A DNA stretch of 64,000 bases from Agrococcus jenensis (GTDB lineage Bacteria; Actinomycetota; Actinomycetes; Actinomycetales; Microbacteriaceae): NCBI RefSeq assembly GCF_003752465.1, contig NZ_RKHJ01000001.1, forward strand, positions 2,728,001 to 2,792,000. The letters are read 5' to 3'. A program made the position numbers and the translations under genes. Shown here one piece after another: positions 30,341 to 38,213 of this stretch (position 1 is its first letter; each line of letters begins with the position of its first letter). The notes under the pieces are model-generated. The model was given only the letters and a program-made list of their open reading frames with translations. It ran no database searches and was not told where the DNA came from.

Positions 30341-31234
30341 TCAGTCCGGCTTCCGGCTGAAGCGGTCGGCGCGCGTCTCGGGGTCGAGCGCGATCACCTG
30401 CTCGGCGAGCTGCAGCGAGATCGTCTCGCGGGTCGGGTGCGGCAGGGCTGGCACGACGGAGTGCGCGATGCTGTCGGCGTAGACCTCGATGAGGTTGAAC
30501 GACTGCGTCGCGTCGATGCCGTGCATCGCGGGCGGCGGGCCGCCCAGGTCGTCGGCGTAGCTCGTGGCGCCGGCGAGCACGACCGGGATCTCGGCGAAGG
30601 TGCCGGAGCCGTTGATGTGGAGGTGGCCCGAGAGGATCGCGCGCACGTCGGCGCCGCCGATCGCCTCGGCGAGCAGCGCCTCGTCGCGGAACTCGAGCAG
30701 CCGCATGAGCTGGCCCCGGTACGCGAGCGGCGGGTGGTGCATCACGAGCACGGTGCCGAGCGGCGGCGGGTCGGCGAGCGCACCCGCCAGCCACGCGGCC
30801 TGCCCGTCGTCGAGGCCGCCGTGGTGCCAGCCCGGGAGGCTCGAGTCGAGCGCGACGATGCGGAGGCCCGCGACCTCGAGCACCGAGTCGAGCGGGTCGA
30901 GCGGCGCCCCCGGCAGTCCGAGCGACGCGCGCATCGGTGCGCGCTCGTCGTGGTTGCCGGCGGTCCAGACGATGGGCGCGCCGATGCCGGCGGCGACCGG
31001 CTCGAGGATCTCGCGGGCCAGCGCGTACGCCTCCGGCTCCCCCAGGTCGGCGACGTCGCCGGAGACGACGATGACGTCGGCGTCGGCCGCGGCGACGGCG
31101 AGCCGCTCGGCGGTGGCGCGCAGGTGCCCCTCGGTGTCGACGACGCCCGCGAGCGGCGCACCGCCCGCGAGCAGGTGGGTGTCGCTGAGGTGGGCGATCA
31201 CCGCAGCCGGTTCCGGATGCATCCCGAGGGTCAC
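30341..31234 (-). CDS. Metallophosphoesterase (CpdA-like)
   Basis: A 297-residue calcineurin-like phosphoesterase with the full metal-site set: HLSDTHLL, VVSGDVADLG, TAGNHDER, VMHHPPLAY and LSGHLHING. This spacing is typical of the cyclic-nucleotide phosphodiesterase CpdA/Icc group, but the substrate is not proven. The GTG start is backed by TAGCCT six bases upstream and gives a leaderless message. It overlaps nothing; xerC begins one base after its stop. Confidence 0.9.
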   Translation of the reverse strand: MTLGMHPEPAAVIAHLSDTHLLAGGAPLAGVVDTEGHLRATAERLAVAAADADVIVVSGDVADLGEPEAYALAREILEPVAAGIGAPIVWTAGNHDERAPMRASLGLPGAPLDPLDSVLEVAGLRIVALDSSLPGWHHGGLDDGQAAWLAGALADPPPLGTVLVMHHPPLAYRGQLMRLLEFRDEALLAEAIGGADVRAILSGHLHINGSGTFAEIPVVLAGATSYADDLGGPPPAMHGIDATQSFNLIEVYADSIAHSVVPALPHPTRETISLQLAEQVIALDPETRADRFSRKPD

Positions 31235-31240
31235 GCGCCC

Positions 31241-31246
31241 AGGCTA
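31241..31246 (-). promoter_or_regulatory. -10 box of the phosphoesterase-xerC unit
   Basis: TAGCCT ends six bases before the GTG start; no ribosome-binding site is present. Confidence 0.5.
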
Positions 31247-31303
31247 GTCACGCCAGGGCGCCGCGCGGTGCCGCCTCGCCCGCGACGAGGACCCCGTCGA
31301 CCC

Positions 31304-31350
31304 GACGGGACCCGGTGCACCGGGTCCCGTCCGGTGGAGCGGGTCCCGTC
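31304..31350. terminator. Perfect 28-bp palindrome plus third arm after dprA
   Basis: The arms GACGGGACCCGG (31304-31315) and CCGGGTCCCGTC (31320-31331) surround TGCA, itself a palindrome. GGGTCCCGTC recurs at 31341-31350, so the left arm has two possible partners. It lies just after the dprA stop and probably ends the comM-dprA transcript. Confidence 0.65.
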
Positions 31351-31360
31351 GGCTACTGGG

Positions 31361-32566
31361 TCACGATGACCGCACCCAGCCGCTGCCCCGCTCGACGGCC
31401 CGCCCGCCCAGCTCGAGCAGCGCGAGCGAGGCCGAGACGTCGGACGGCGCCATGCCGGTGCGGATCGCGAGCTCGTCGGCAGATCGCGGGGCGCGGGTGC
31501 TGAGCGCGTCGAGCACGCACATCTCGTCGCGCGACTCCCCGCCGAGCGGCGCGGGCTCCTCGCCCGGCCCCTCGACGAGCTCGACGATGTGCTCGGCGCG
31601 CTCCACGAGCACCGCGCCGTACTCGCGCAGCAGCCGGTGGCAGCCGGTGCTGCCGCCGGAGGTGACCGGCCCCGGCACCGCGCCGAGCGGACGGCCGAGC
31701 GCCGCTGCGTGCCCCGCGGTGTTGATCGAGCCCGACCGGCTGCCCGCCTCGACCACGACCGTGACGCTCGCGAGCGCCGCGATGAGCCGGTTGCGCGCGA
31801 GGAACCGCCAGCGGGTCGGCGGCACGCCGCTCGGCGCCTCGGCGATCACGCACGCGGTGTCGGCGACGCGCTGCAGCAGCTCGTCGTGCCCGGCCGGGTA
31901 GAACCGGTCGAGGCCGCCGGCCAGCACCGCGACGGTGACGCCGCCTGCCGCCATCGTGGCGCGATGCGCCGTGCCGTCGATCCCGTAGGCGCCGCCGGAG
32001 ACGACGGCGTAGCGCCGGCCGACGAGGCCCGCCGCGAGCTGCCCGGTGACGAGCTCGCCGTAGCCGGACGAGGCGCGCGAGCCGACGAGCGCTGCCGACC
32101 GCTCGCACGCGGCGAGCGCTGCCGGGTCGCCGCGCATCCAGAGCGCCGCCGGGGCGTGCGGTCCGAGGTCGTCGAGCGCGTGCGGCCAGTGCTCGTCGGC
32201 TCGGGTCAGGAGCCGCTGACCGAAGGCGGCGCCCTGCGTGAAGGCGCCGAGGATCCGTTCGGCGGCGAGCCGCGGCTGCCAGCGCGCGATCCCCTGCGCG
32301 ACGCCGCTCGCCGACTCCCGATCGTCGAGCTCCCGCACCCAGTCCGCGGCGGTCGCGCCGTCGATGAGCAGCTGCAGCGACCGCACGGGGCCGAGGCGCT
32401 CGCGCACGAGGCCGGCGACGCCGTCGCCCGGCTCGGGCAGCACCGTCCACGCGCCCGCCGCGAAGCGCTCGAGCACGTCGGCATCCGAGATGTCGGCCTT
32501 CCCATCCGGCAGCGTCGGCGTGACGGCTGCCCGCAGCCGTGCGAGGTCGATGCGGAAGGGGGTCAT
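31361..32566 (-). CDS. dprA: DNA-processing protein DprA
   Basis: DprA/Smf (401 residues) loads RecA onto single-stranded DNA during uptake or recombination. The N-terminal ~120 residues form the helical SAM-like part. The Rossmann-like core has ALVGSRASSGYG, VSGGAYGIDGTAHRATMAAGG, LAGGLDRFYPAGHDEL, SRSGSINTAGHAAALGRPL and VPGPVTSGGSTGCHRLL. A C-terminal winged helix of ~65 residues closes it. The start ATG overlaps the comM stop (ATGA). No other competence gene is in the window apart from comM. Confidence 0.94.
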   Translation of the reverse strand: MTPFRIDLARLRAAVTPTLPDGKADISDADVLERFAAGAWTVLPEPGDGVAGLVRERLGPVRSLQLLIDGATAADWVRELDDRESASGVAQGIARWQPRLAAERILGAFTQGAAFGQRLLTRADEHWPHALDDLGPHAPAALWMRGDPAALAACERSAALVGSRASSGYGELVTGQLAAGLVGRRYAVVSGGAYGIDGTAHRATMAAGGVTVAVLAGGLDRFYPAGHDELLQRVADTACVIAEAPSGVPPTRWRFLARNRLIAALASVTVVVEAGSRSGSINTAGHAAALGRPLGAVPGPVTSGGSTGCHRLLREYGAVLVERAEHIVELVEGPGEEPAPLGGESRDEMCVLDALSTRAPRSADELAIRTGMAPSDVSASLALLELGGRAVERGSGWVRSS

Positions 32567-34074
32567 GCCGGGATCCCCTTCCGGAGCGAGAGCGCTCGAC
32601 CGATGTGCGTCCGCGTCGGGCCGGCGACGCCGTCGAGGTCGGCAGCGGTCCACGCCACGCGGATCGCGCGGTCCATGCCGCGCATCGTCAGGGCGCCGCG
32701 CTCGACGGCGCGCTCGAGCGGCTCGAGGAGGGCGCGGTCGAGCGGGAGGTTGCGGCGCAGCCACGGCCCGGGCACGTGGCCCATCGCCGTCCAGCCGGTG
32801 CCGGCGAGGCGCTGCGCCGCGCGCTCCCGTGCCGCCGCGACCCGGGCGGACGCCTCCGCGGTCGTGCGACGGGCACCGTCGGCCCCCGGCGCGACCCGGT
32901 CGACCCGCACCTGCAGGTCGACGCGGTCGAGCAGCGGACCCGAGAGCCTGCCGAAGTACCGACGGCGCTGCTGCGGCGCGCACGTGCACTCCCCGGAGCC
33001 GAAGAGGCCGCACGGGCAGGGGTTCGCGGCGAGCAGGAGCTGGAACCGAGCGGGGAAGGTCGCGACCCCGATCGCTCGGTGGATCGTGATCGTGCCGGAC
33101 TCGAGCGGCTGCCGCAGCATGTCGAGCACCGCCCGTGGGAACTCGGGAGCCTCGTCGAGGAAGAGCACCCCGTGGGTCGCCCGCGCCGCCGCACCCGGGC
33201 GGATCGCGCCGGAGCCGCCGCCGATGAGCGACACGGCGGTGGCGGAGTGGTGCGGATGCTCGAACGGCGGCAGGACGTCGAGGGTCGAGGGCGGCGGCTC
33301 GCCCGCGAGCGAGCGCAGCGACGCGACCTGGAGCGCGGCGTCGGTGTCGAGCGCCGGCAGGATGCCCGGGAGCCGCATGGCGAGCATCGTCTTCCCCGCG
33401 CCGGGCGGGCCGACCATCATCAGGTGGTGCGCGCCGGCGGCCGCGATCTCGAGCGCCTGCACGGCATCTCGGTTGCCGACCACGTCGGCGAGGTCGAGGT
33501 CGGCGTGCATCCGAGGCACCGCGGCGGGCGCCGGCACGGCGTCGACCGGCTCGGGATCGAGCTCGGCGCCCAGCAGCGCCGCGGCATGCGCGAGGCTCGG
33601 CGCGCCGAGCACGCGGATGCCCTCGACGAGCGACGCCTCGCCGACCGACCCGGTCGGCACGACGATGCGCGTGCGTCCCTCCTCCGCGGCGGCTCGGGCG
33701 AGCGGCAGGGTGCCCGTCACGGGTCGCAGCCGTCCGTCGAGGCCCAGCTCGCCGATGAGCGCGGTCTCGCCGTCGTCCGGCGGCACGACGCCCGTGGCCC
33801 GCAGCACCGCAATGGCGATCGCGAGGTCGAAGTGCGTGCCCGCCTTCGGCAGCGACGCGGGCGTGAGGTTGATGACCACGCGCCCGCTCGGCGCCGCGAT
33901 GCCCATGCGGGCGATCGCGCTCCACGTGCGGTGCTGCGCCTGGCGCACCGCCTGATCGGGCAGCCCGACGATGAAGACCGCGGGCAGCCCGGACGCCGCG
34001 TGCACCTCGATCTGCACGCTGATGCCGGCGAGTCCCTGCAGCGCGATGCACGCCGCCCGGCCGAAGCCGCTCAC
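32563..34074 (-). CDS. comM: ComM/YifB family Mg-chelatase-like ATPase
   Basis: ComM-type AAA+ helicase (503 residues) linked to branch migration during natural transformation, and widespread as YifB. It has an N-terminal Lon-protease-like fold (GLPAVFIVGLPDQAVRQAQ), the Walker A GPPGAGKTML (about 208-217), FLDEAPEF as Walker B, LLLAANPCPCG with the paired cysteines, and LSGPLLDRVDLQV. I take the GTG that overlaps the yraN stop (GTGA); translated sequence upstream of it is only antisense. The genes yraN, comM and dprA are coupled in that order. Confidence 0.93.
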   Translation of the reverse strand: MSGFGRAACIALQGLAGISVQIEVHAASGLPAVFIVGLPDQAVRQAQHRTWSAIARMGIAAPSGRVVINLTPASLPKAGTHFDLAIAIAVLRATGVVPPDDGETALIGELGLDGRLRPVTGTLPLARAAAEEGRTRIVVPTGSVGEASLVEGIRVLGAPSLAHAAALLGAELDPEPVDAVPAPAAVPRMHADLDLADVVGNRDAVQALEIAAAGAHHLMMVGPPGAGKTMLAMRLPGILPALDTDAALQVASLRSLAGEPPPSTLDVLPPFEHPHHSATAVSLIGGGSGAIRPGAAARATHGVLFLDEAPEFPRAVLDMLRQPLESGTITIHRAIGVATFPARFQLLLAANPCPCGLFGSGECTCAPQQRRRYFGRLSGPLLDRVDLQVRVDRVAPGADGARRTTAEASARVAAARERAAQRLAGTGWTAMGHVPGPWLRRNLPLDRALLEPLERAVERGALTMRGMDRAIRVAWTAADLDGVAGPTRTHIGRALSLRKGIPA

Positions 34075-34424
34075 TGGATGCCCCGTAGGTGCTCGACCCG
34101 CCACGAGCCCGCGCGGGGCGCGACGATGCCGACCGCATCCATCCGGATGGGGCCGCGGTGCGGCCGCTCCTGCAGCCACAGCCCCGCGAGGGTGCGCAGC
34201 CGCCGGACCTTCGCGGGCGTGATCGCCTCGAACGGATGGCCGTGGGCGAGCCCGCGCCGGGTCTTCACCTCGACGAAGACGAGCGTGTCGCCGTCGAGCG
34301 CGACGATGTCGAGCTCGCCGTAGGCACAGCGCCAGCGCCGCTCGACGATGCGCATCCCGGCGCGCTCGAGGTGCACGCTCGCCGCGGCCTCGCCGTCGAG
34401 GCCCAGCTGGTCCTTCGCTCGCAT
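34071..34424 (-). CDS. yraN: YraN family (UPF0102) nuclease-fold protein
   Basis: A 117-residue restriction-endonuclease-like protein. The start at 34424 gives the usual N-terminus (MRAKDQLGLDGEAAASVHLE), while a start 16 codons upstream is possible but unusual. The conserved set is GELDIVALDGDTLVFVEVKT with the acidic and Lys residues of the PD-(D/E)xK fold. The role is unproven; it is nearly always beside comM, dprA and rnhB. The stop overlaps the comM start. Confidence 0.9.
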   Translation of the reverse strand: MRAKDQLGLDGEAAASVHLERAGMRIVERRWRCAYGELDIVALDGDTLVFVEVKTRRGLAHGHPFEAITPAKVRRLRTLAGLWLQERPHRGPIRMDAVGIVAPRAGSWRVEHLRGIQ

Positions 34425-34534
34425 GGGCGCATGGAAGCGCAGCGAGCCGCCCGTCGGTGCGGGCTCGGGCACCGCCTGTGGAGAACGCAGATGGGCCCTA
34501 CCGCCGGCCGGGGCCGCGGTGCCACGCTGGGCGC

Positions 34535-34723
34535 ATGGAGATCGCGTGGACGCCCGAGCTCAGGCGGCTGCTCAGCGGCGGCGTGCACATCGCGCTCGAC
34601 GGCGACGAGGCGGCCGCGATCGACGACGTGCTGCGGCAGCTGCGCGAGGCGGGCATCGAGCCGGACCGCGAGCAGGCGGCCACGATGGTGCGCGAGGAGC
34701 GCTCCAAGCGCACCGAGAGCTGA
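34535..34723 (+). CDS. Small unknown protein (62 aa)
   Basis: MEIAWTPELRRLLSGGVHIA begins a 62-residue, mostly helical, acidic protein with no recognised domain. Support for a real gene is modest: CACGCT lies six bases before the ATG, as in leaderless neighbours, and the membrane-protein gene follows four bases after its stop. It is on the opposite strand from the conserved yraN-DUF2469 flanks, so the pair looks inserted. Confidence 0.5.
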   Translation: MEIAWTPELRRLLSGGVHIALDGDEAAAIDDVLRQLREAGIEPDREQAATMVREERSKRTES

Positions 34724-34726
34724 CGC

Positions 34727-35122
34727 GTGCGCGCGTCACCGCGCCGCAGTCGGAGGCGGATCCTCGGCGGGCTGCTGCTCGCCGCGCTCTCGATCGCGGC
34801 GGTGATCGCGATCGACCCGGCCGAGGGCGGGCTGCCGGGCACCGTGCGCGTGTGGGCGATCGGGACGTTCGTCGCCGGGCTCGTGGTGACCGTCACCGGC
34901 GCGCTGCCGTCGGCGCCGGCGGGCGCGGACGCCCGCCCGCGGCCGCGGCTGCGCGGCGTGCTGCTCGCCGGCACCGCGGCGTTCGTGGTGACGCTGAAGG
35001 TGGGCGTCGACCGGGAGTCCAGCTGGCTCACCGTCCTGCTCGGCACGTCGCTGATGACCGTCGGCGTCGCCGATGTCGTGGCCGAGCACCGACGCGCGCG
35101 GACCGCCGCCGACTCGGCGTGA
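34727..35122 (+). CDS. Small membrane protein of unknown function
   Basis: A 131-residue protein with a basic N-terminus and about four hydrophobic stretches (residues ~11-29, 40-58, 76-91, 100-116). I do not recognise the family. The GTG start lies three bases after the stop of the 62-residue gene, and the two were probably gained together. It is convergent with the DUF2469 gene, leaving 11 bases between. Confidence 0.55.
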   Translation: MRASPRRSRRRILGGLLLAALSIAAVIAIDPAEGGLPGTVRVWAIGTFVAGLVVTVTGALPSAPAGADARPRPRLRGVLLAGTAAFVVTLKVGVDRESSWLTVLLGTSLMTVGVADVVAEHRRARTAADSA

Positions 35123-35133
35123 GCCGCGCGGGG

Positions 35134-35457
35134 CTACTCCTCGATCGCGAGGTCCTTCGGCAGCTCGAGGTCGCGGGAGGCGAGCTCCTCGACGTTCACG
35201 TCCTTAAACGTGAGCACCCGCGCCGACTTGATGAAGCGGTCGGAGCGGTAGATGTCCCACACCCAGACGTCGGTCAGCTCGAGCTCGAAGTAGAAGTCCG
35301 TGCCCGCATCGTGGCGGGTGACCTTCACGTCGTTGGCCAGGTAGAAGCGTCGCTCGGTCTCGACGACGTGCTTGAACATGCCGACGACGTCGCGGTACTC
35401 CTTGAAGAGGGCCAGCTCGACCTCGCGGTCGTAGTCCTCGATGTCCTCGGGTTCCAC
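35134..35457 (-). CDS. DUF2469 family protein
   Basis: A 107-residue acidic cytoplasmic protein of the actinobacterial DUF2469 family: EDIEDYDREVELALFKEYRD, then VVETERRFYLANDV and VWVWDIYRSDRFIKSARVLT. It is almost always encoded between yraN and rnhB; its function is unknown. The GTG is chosen because TAGGAT sits six bases before it. Confidence 0.92.
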   Translation of the reverse strand: MEPEDIEDYDREVELALFKEYRDVVGMFKHVVETERRFYLANDVKVTRHDAGTDFYFELELTDVWVWDIYRSDRFIKSARVLTFKDVNVEELASRDLELPKDLAIEE

Positions 35458-35463
35458 GGTGCC

Positions 35464-35469
35464 ATCCTA
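35464..35469 (-). promoter_or_regulatory. -10 box of the DUF2469 gene
   Basis: TAGGAT ends six bases before the GTG start, predicting a leaderless message. Confidence 0.5.
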
Positions 35470-35516
35470 TGGCCCCCGTGCGGGCGCCCCGTCTGCACGG
35501 CCGATCAGGAGAGCAG

Positions 35517-36077
35517 GTGTGCGCCGTGACCATCGACGTCGTGTTCCTCCACGGTGCCGGCGCGGGTGCCTTCGACGAGGACGCGGCCCTCGCCGACAGC
35601 CTCGCGCGTCACCTGGGCTCCGGCTTCTCGGTCTCGGTCCCGCGCCTGCCGGAGGACGACCCCGACGACGAGCGGTGGCTCGACGCGATCGGCGCGGCGA
35701 TCGATGCGGCATCCGAGCCGGTCGTGCTCGTGGGTCACTCGATCGGCGGCTACCTGCTGGTCAAGCACCTCGCGCTCCGGCCCAGGCCCCGTGCGGTCGC
35801 CGCCATCTGCCTCATCGCCGCACCGTTCCCGGGCGCCGATCCGGCGTGGACGTTCGACGGGTTCGACCTGCCGGACGACCTCGACCGGCGGCTGCCCGCG
35901 GATGTGCCGGTGCTCCTGTGCGCGAGCGAGGACGACGAGACGGTGCCGTTCGCCCACCGCGCCCGCTACGCCGCCGCGATCCCCCGGGCCACGACGCGGA
36001 CGACGACGGGAGGGCACCAGCTGGGCGACGACCTGCGCGTCGTCGCCGAGGGCATCCGCGCGGCGCTCAGCCTGTGA
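35517..36077 (+). CDS. Alpha/beta hydrolase
   Basis: A 186-residue alpha/beta hydrolase: VVFLHGAGAGAFDEDAAL (oxyanion region), nucleophile in VVLVGHSIGGYLLVK (about S75), aspartate in CASEDDETVPF and histidine in TTGGHQLGDDL. It resembles small RBBP9/esterase-like proteins. AGGAG (35507-35511) favours the GTG at 35517; a GTG at 35526 is the alternative. It is inserted against the strand of the flanking conserved genes and converges on rnhB. Confidence 0.8.
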   Translation: MCAVTIDVVFLHGAGAGAFDEDAALADSLARHLGSGFSVSVPRLPEDDPDDERWLDAIGAAIDAASEPVVLVGHSIGGYLLVKHLALRPRPRAVAAICLIAAPFPGADPAWTFDGFDLPDDLDRRLPADVPVLLCASEDDETVPFAHRARYAAAIPRATTRTTTGGHQLGDDLRVVAEGIRAALSL

Positions 36078-36108
36078 AGCGCAGCGCGTGCAGCGCAGCG
36101 CGCGAGGC

Positions 36109-36762
36109 TCAGTCCTCGACGGGCGCCGCGCCCGGCGCGTGCAGCCACGACCGTCGGTGCAGCGCGCTCGGGCCCAGCTCGGCGATCGCAGCCATGTGGG
36201 CGGCGGAGCCGTAGCCCTTGTTCGACACCCAGCCGTAGCCCGGGTGCACGTCGTCCCACTCGATCATCCGGCCGTCGCGCTCGACCTTCGCCACGAGCGC
36301 CGCGCCCGAGACGGATGCGCAGTCGCGGTCGGCCTTGGCGCGCAGGATCGTGCGCACGGGCCGCCGCAGCGCCGGCGCGAGCCAGTCGTGGATGCCGTCG
36401 AGCAGGATCGCGGCGGCGGGCACGTCGATGCCCGCCTCGTGCAGGGCGACGAGCGCGCGCCGGCCGGCGAGCCCGAGCGCCACCTGGATGCCGAGCTCGT
36501 CGATCTCGTCGTTCGTGGCGTGGCCGACGGCGCTCACGCCCCACGTGCGCACGAGCGGCGCCGTCGCGGTGCGGCGCGGCTCCGTCATCGTCTTCGAGTC
36601 GCGCAGGTGCTCCGGCCAGTCCCCGCAGTCGGCCTGCAGCGCGAGCGCGCCGACGCTCACCGGGCCGGCGAGCGCGCCCCTGCCGACCTCATCCATGCCG
36701 ATGACGAGCGGCGTCTGGGTCCACAGCGTGCGCTCGACCTCGAGCGTCGGCAGGGCGGGCAT
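36109..36762 (-). CDS. rnhB: Ribonuclease HII
   Basis: RNase HII (217 residues) cuts RNA in RNA-DNA hybrids and single ribonucleotides in DNA. Acidic catalytic residues are in IGMDEVGRGALAGP and in LLDGIHDWL, with LRDSKTMTEPRR, KADRDCASVSGAALVAKVERD and DVHPGYGWVSNKGYGSAAH further along. The ATG overlaps the lepB stop by one base (TGATG), so both are made from one message. Confidence 0.96.
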   Translation of the reverse strand: MPALPTLEVERTLWTQTPLVIGMDEVGRGALAGPVSVGALALQADCGDWPEHLRDSKTMTEPRRTATAPLVRTWGVSAVGHATNDEIDELGIQVALGLAGRRALVALHEAGIDVPAAAILLDGIHDWLAPALRRPVRTILRAKADRDCASVSGAALVAKVERDGRMIEWDDVHPGYGWVSNKGYGSAAHMAAIAELGPSALHRRSWLHAPGAAPVED

Positions 36763-37535
36763 CAGCCGGCGACGGCGACCGGCAGCAGCTGCTCCGCGGG
36801 AGCGCTCTGCGGCTCGACACCGATGAAGGAGGGCTCGTAGCCGTCCAGCCAGGTCCAGCGCTCGAGCGGCCACGACACGAGCACGGCCCGGCCGACGATC
36901 GACGCGATGGGCACGAAGCCGCCGCCCGGCGCGTCCATGTGCGCGCGGGAGTCACCCGAGTGGTTGCGGTTGTCGCCGAGCACCCAGACGTGGCCCTCGG
37001 GCACGGTGACGTCGAAGGGCACCGAGCTCGCGGGCTGGCCGGCGGCGTCGAGGTGCACGTAGGGCTCGTCGATCGGCACGCCGTTGATCGTCAGCTGGCC
37101 GAAGTCGTTGCAGCACTGCACGCGGTCGCCCGGGAGCCCGATGACGCGCTTGATGAGGTAGCCGTGCTCGTCCTCGGGGGCGAGGCCCACGAAGGTCAGG
37201 AACCAGTCGATCGCGCCGAAGACGCCGGACTCGGGCTCGGGCGTCGGCTCGGGCAGCCAGCCGCCCGGGTCCTCGAAGACGACGACATCGCCCCGCTCGG
37301 CGGCGACGACCGAGGGCGTCAGCAGGCTGACGATGATGCGGTCGTCGACCTGGAGCGTCTCGTTCATCGACTCGGACGGGATCCAGAACGGCCGGATCAG
37401 GAACGTCTTCACGAGGAAGGAGATCAGCAGCGCGATGAGGAAGATGACCACCAGGTCGCGCAGGAACAGCAGGAAGCCACGGCCACCGGACCGCTGCTCG
37501 CGGCCCGCTGCGCCAGTCTCCACCGTCTCCGTCAT
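36762..37535 (-). CDS. lepB: Signal peptidase I
   Basis: Type I signal peptidase of 257 residues. A single N-terminal membrane anchor (LVVIFLIALLISFLVKTFL, residues ~28-46) is followed by the nucleophile in IPSESMNETL (about S56) and the general base in GYLIKRVIGLPGD (about K129). A Pro-rich insert (residues ~93-125) lies between them, and GDNRNHSGDSR forms box E. The ATG has GGGTCGAGGG upstream. A TAGACT box ~20 bases upstream may be its own promoter. Confidence 0.96.
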   Translation of the reverse strand: MTETVETGAAGREQRSGGRGFLLFLRDLVVIFLIALLISFLVKTFLIRPFWIPSESMNETLQVDDRIIVSLLTPSVVAAERGDVVVFEDPGGWLPEPTPEPESGVFGAIDWFLTFVGLAPEDEHGYLIKRVIGLPGDRVQCCNDFGQLTINGVPIDEPYVHLDAAGQPASSVPFDVTVPEGHVWVLGDNRNHSGDSRAHMDAPGGGFVPIASIVGRAVLVSWPLERWTWLDGYEPSFIGVEPQSAPAEQLLPVAVAG

Positions 37536-37629
37536 CCCTCGACCCTTCGCCTCGGCAAGTCTAGGCGCGCGCGTGCGCCGCCCCGTCGCCGCCGCGACGC
37601 ATCGGGTCACGATTCGGCGACGAACGCAG

Positions 37630-37658
37630 AACGGGGCCGGCATGATGCCGGCCCCGTT
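37630..37658 (-). terminator. Terminator downstream of rplS
   Basis: AACGGGGCCGGCAT and ATGCCGGCCCCGTT pair perfectly over 14 bp around one base, so a real loop uses the inner pairs. It is nine bases after the rplS stop with a GTTCTGCGTT tail on the transcribed strand. Confidence 0.8.
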
Positions 37659-37667
37659 CTGGTGCGA

Positions 37668-38018
37668 TCAGGAGAAGTCGCGCTTCTCGCGGATCTTCGC
37701 AGCCTTGCCCCGCAGGCCGCGGAGGTAGTAGAGCTTCGCACGGCGGACGTCGCCGCGGCTCACGAGCTCGATGTGGTCGATGACCGGGGAGTGCACGGGG
37801 AACGTGCGCTCGACGCCGACCTGGAACGAGACCTTGCGGACCGTGAAGGTCTCGCGCACGCCGTGGCCCTGGCGGCCGATGACGACGCCCTGGAAGATCT
37901 GCACGCGCGAGCGCGAGCCCTCGATGATGTTGACGTGGACCTTGACGTTGTCGCCGGGTCGGAAGTCGGGGACGTCGGAACGGAGGCTGACGGCATCGAC
38001 CTTGTCGAGGATGTGCAT
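37668..38018 (-). CDS. rplS: 50S ribosomal protein L19
   Basis: L19 (116 residues, normal length), at the 30S-50S interface. Conserved blocks are [40 protein letters not shown], and the C-terminal [19 protein letters not shown]. The ATG has only a weak AGAGAGCG ribosome-binding site and a long structured leader. A strong terminator follows, so rplS is transcribed alone. Confidence 0.98.
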   Translation of the reverse strand: MHILDKVDAVSLRSDVPDFRPGDNVKVHVNIIEGSRSRVQIFQGVVIGRQGHGVRETFTVRKVSFQVGVERTFPVHSPVIDHIELVSRGDVRRAKLYYLRGLRGKAAKIREKRDFS

Positions 38019-38040
38019 GGCGGTATCGCTCTCTGCAGCC

Positions 38041-38130
38041 GCCACAGGTCGGCCGCGAATGAATGGAAGGATCAGGGGGTTCTTGCTCGGTGCCCGCCGC
38101 TCCCCTGTGGCAGAGGAAATGTGGCAGAGG
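38041..38130 (-). promoter_or_regulatory. rplS leader with alternative pairings
   Basis: On the transcribed strand CCTCTGCCACA occurs twice, three bases apart (38106-38116 and 38120-38130). The nearer copy extends to GCCACAGG (38104-38111), which pairs with CCTGTGGC (38041-38048) close to the ribosome-binding site; the farther copy can pair with its TGTGGC core. Two exclusive folds are therefore possible. A regulatory role is inferred. Confidence 0.45.
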
Positions 38131-38169
38131 CCGCACGGAGGCGGTGACTGCGTGTGGCACCAACGGACC

Positions 38170-38199
38170 ATCTTGCCATACCGCGGCGGCGCGCGCCAA
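38170..38199 (-). promoter_or_regulatory. Promoter of rplS
   Basis: TTGGCG (38194-38199) and CAAGAT (38170-38175) are 18 bases apart, with TGG just before the -10 box as an extended -10. This predicts a leader of about 145 bases. Confidence 0.5.
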
Positions 38200-38213
38200 C
38201 GCGCGCGGGCCCG

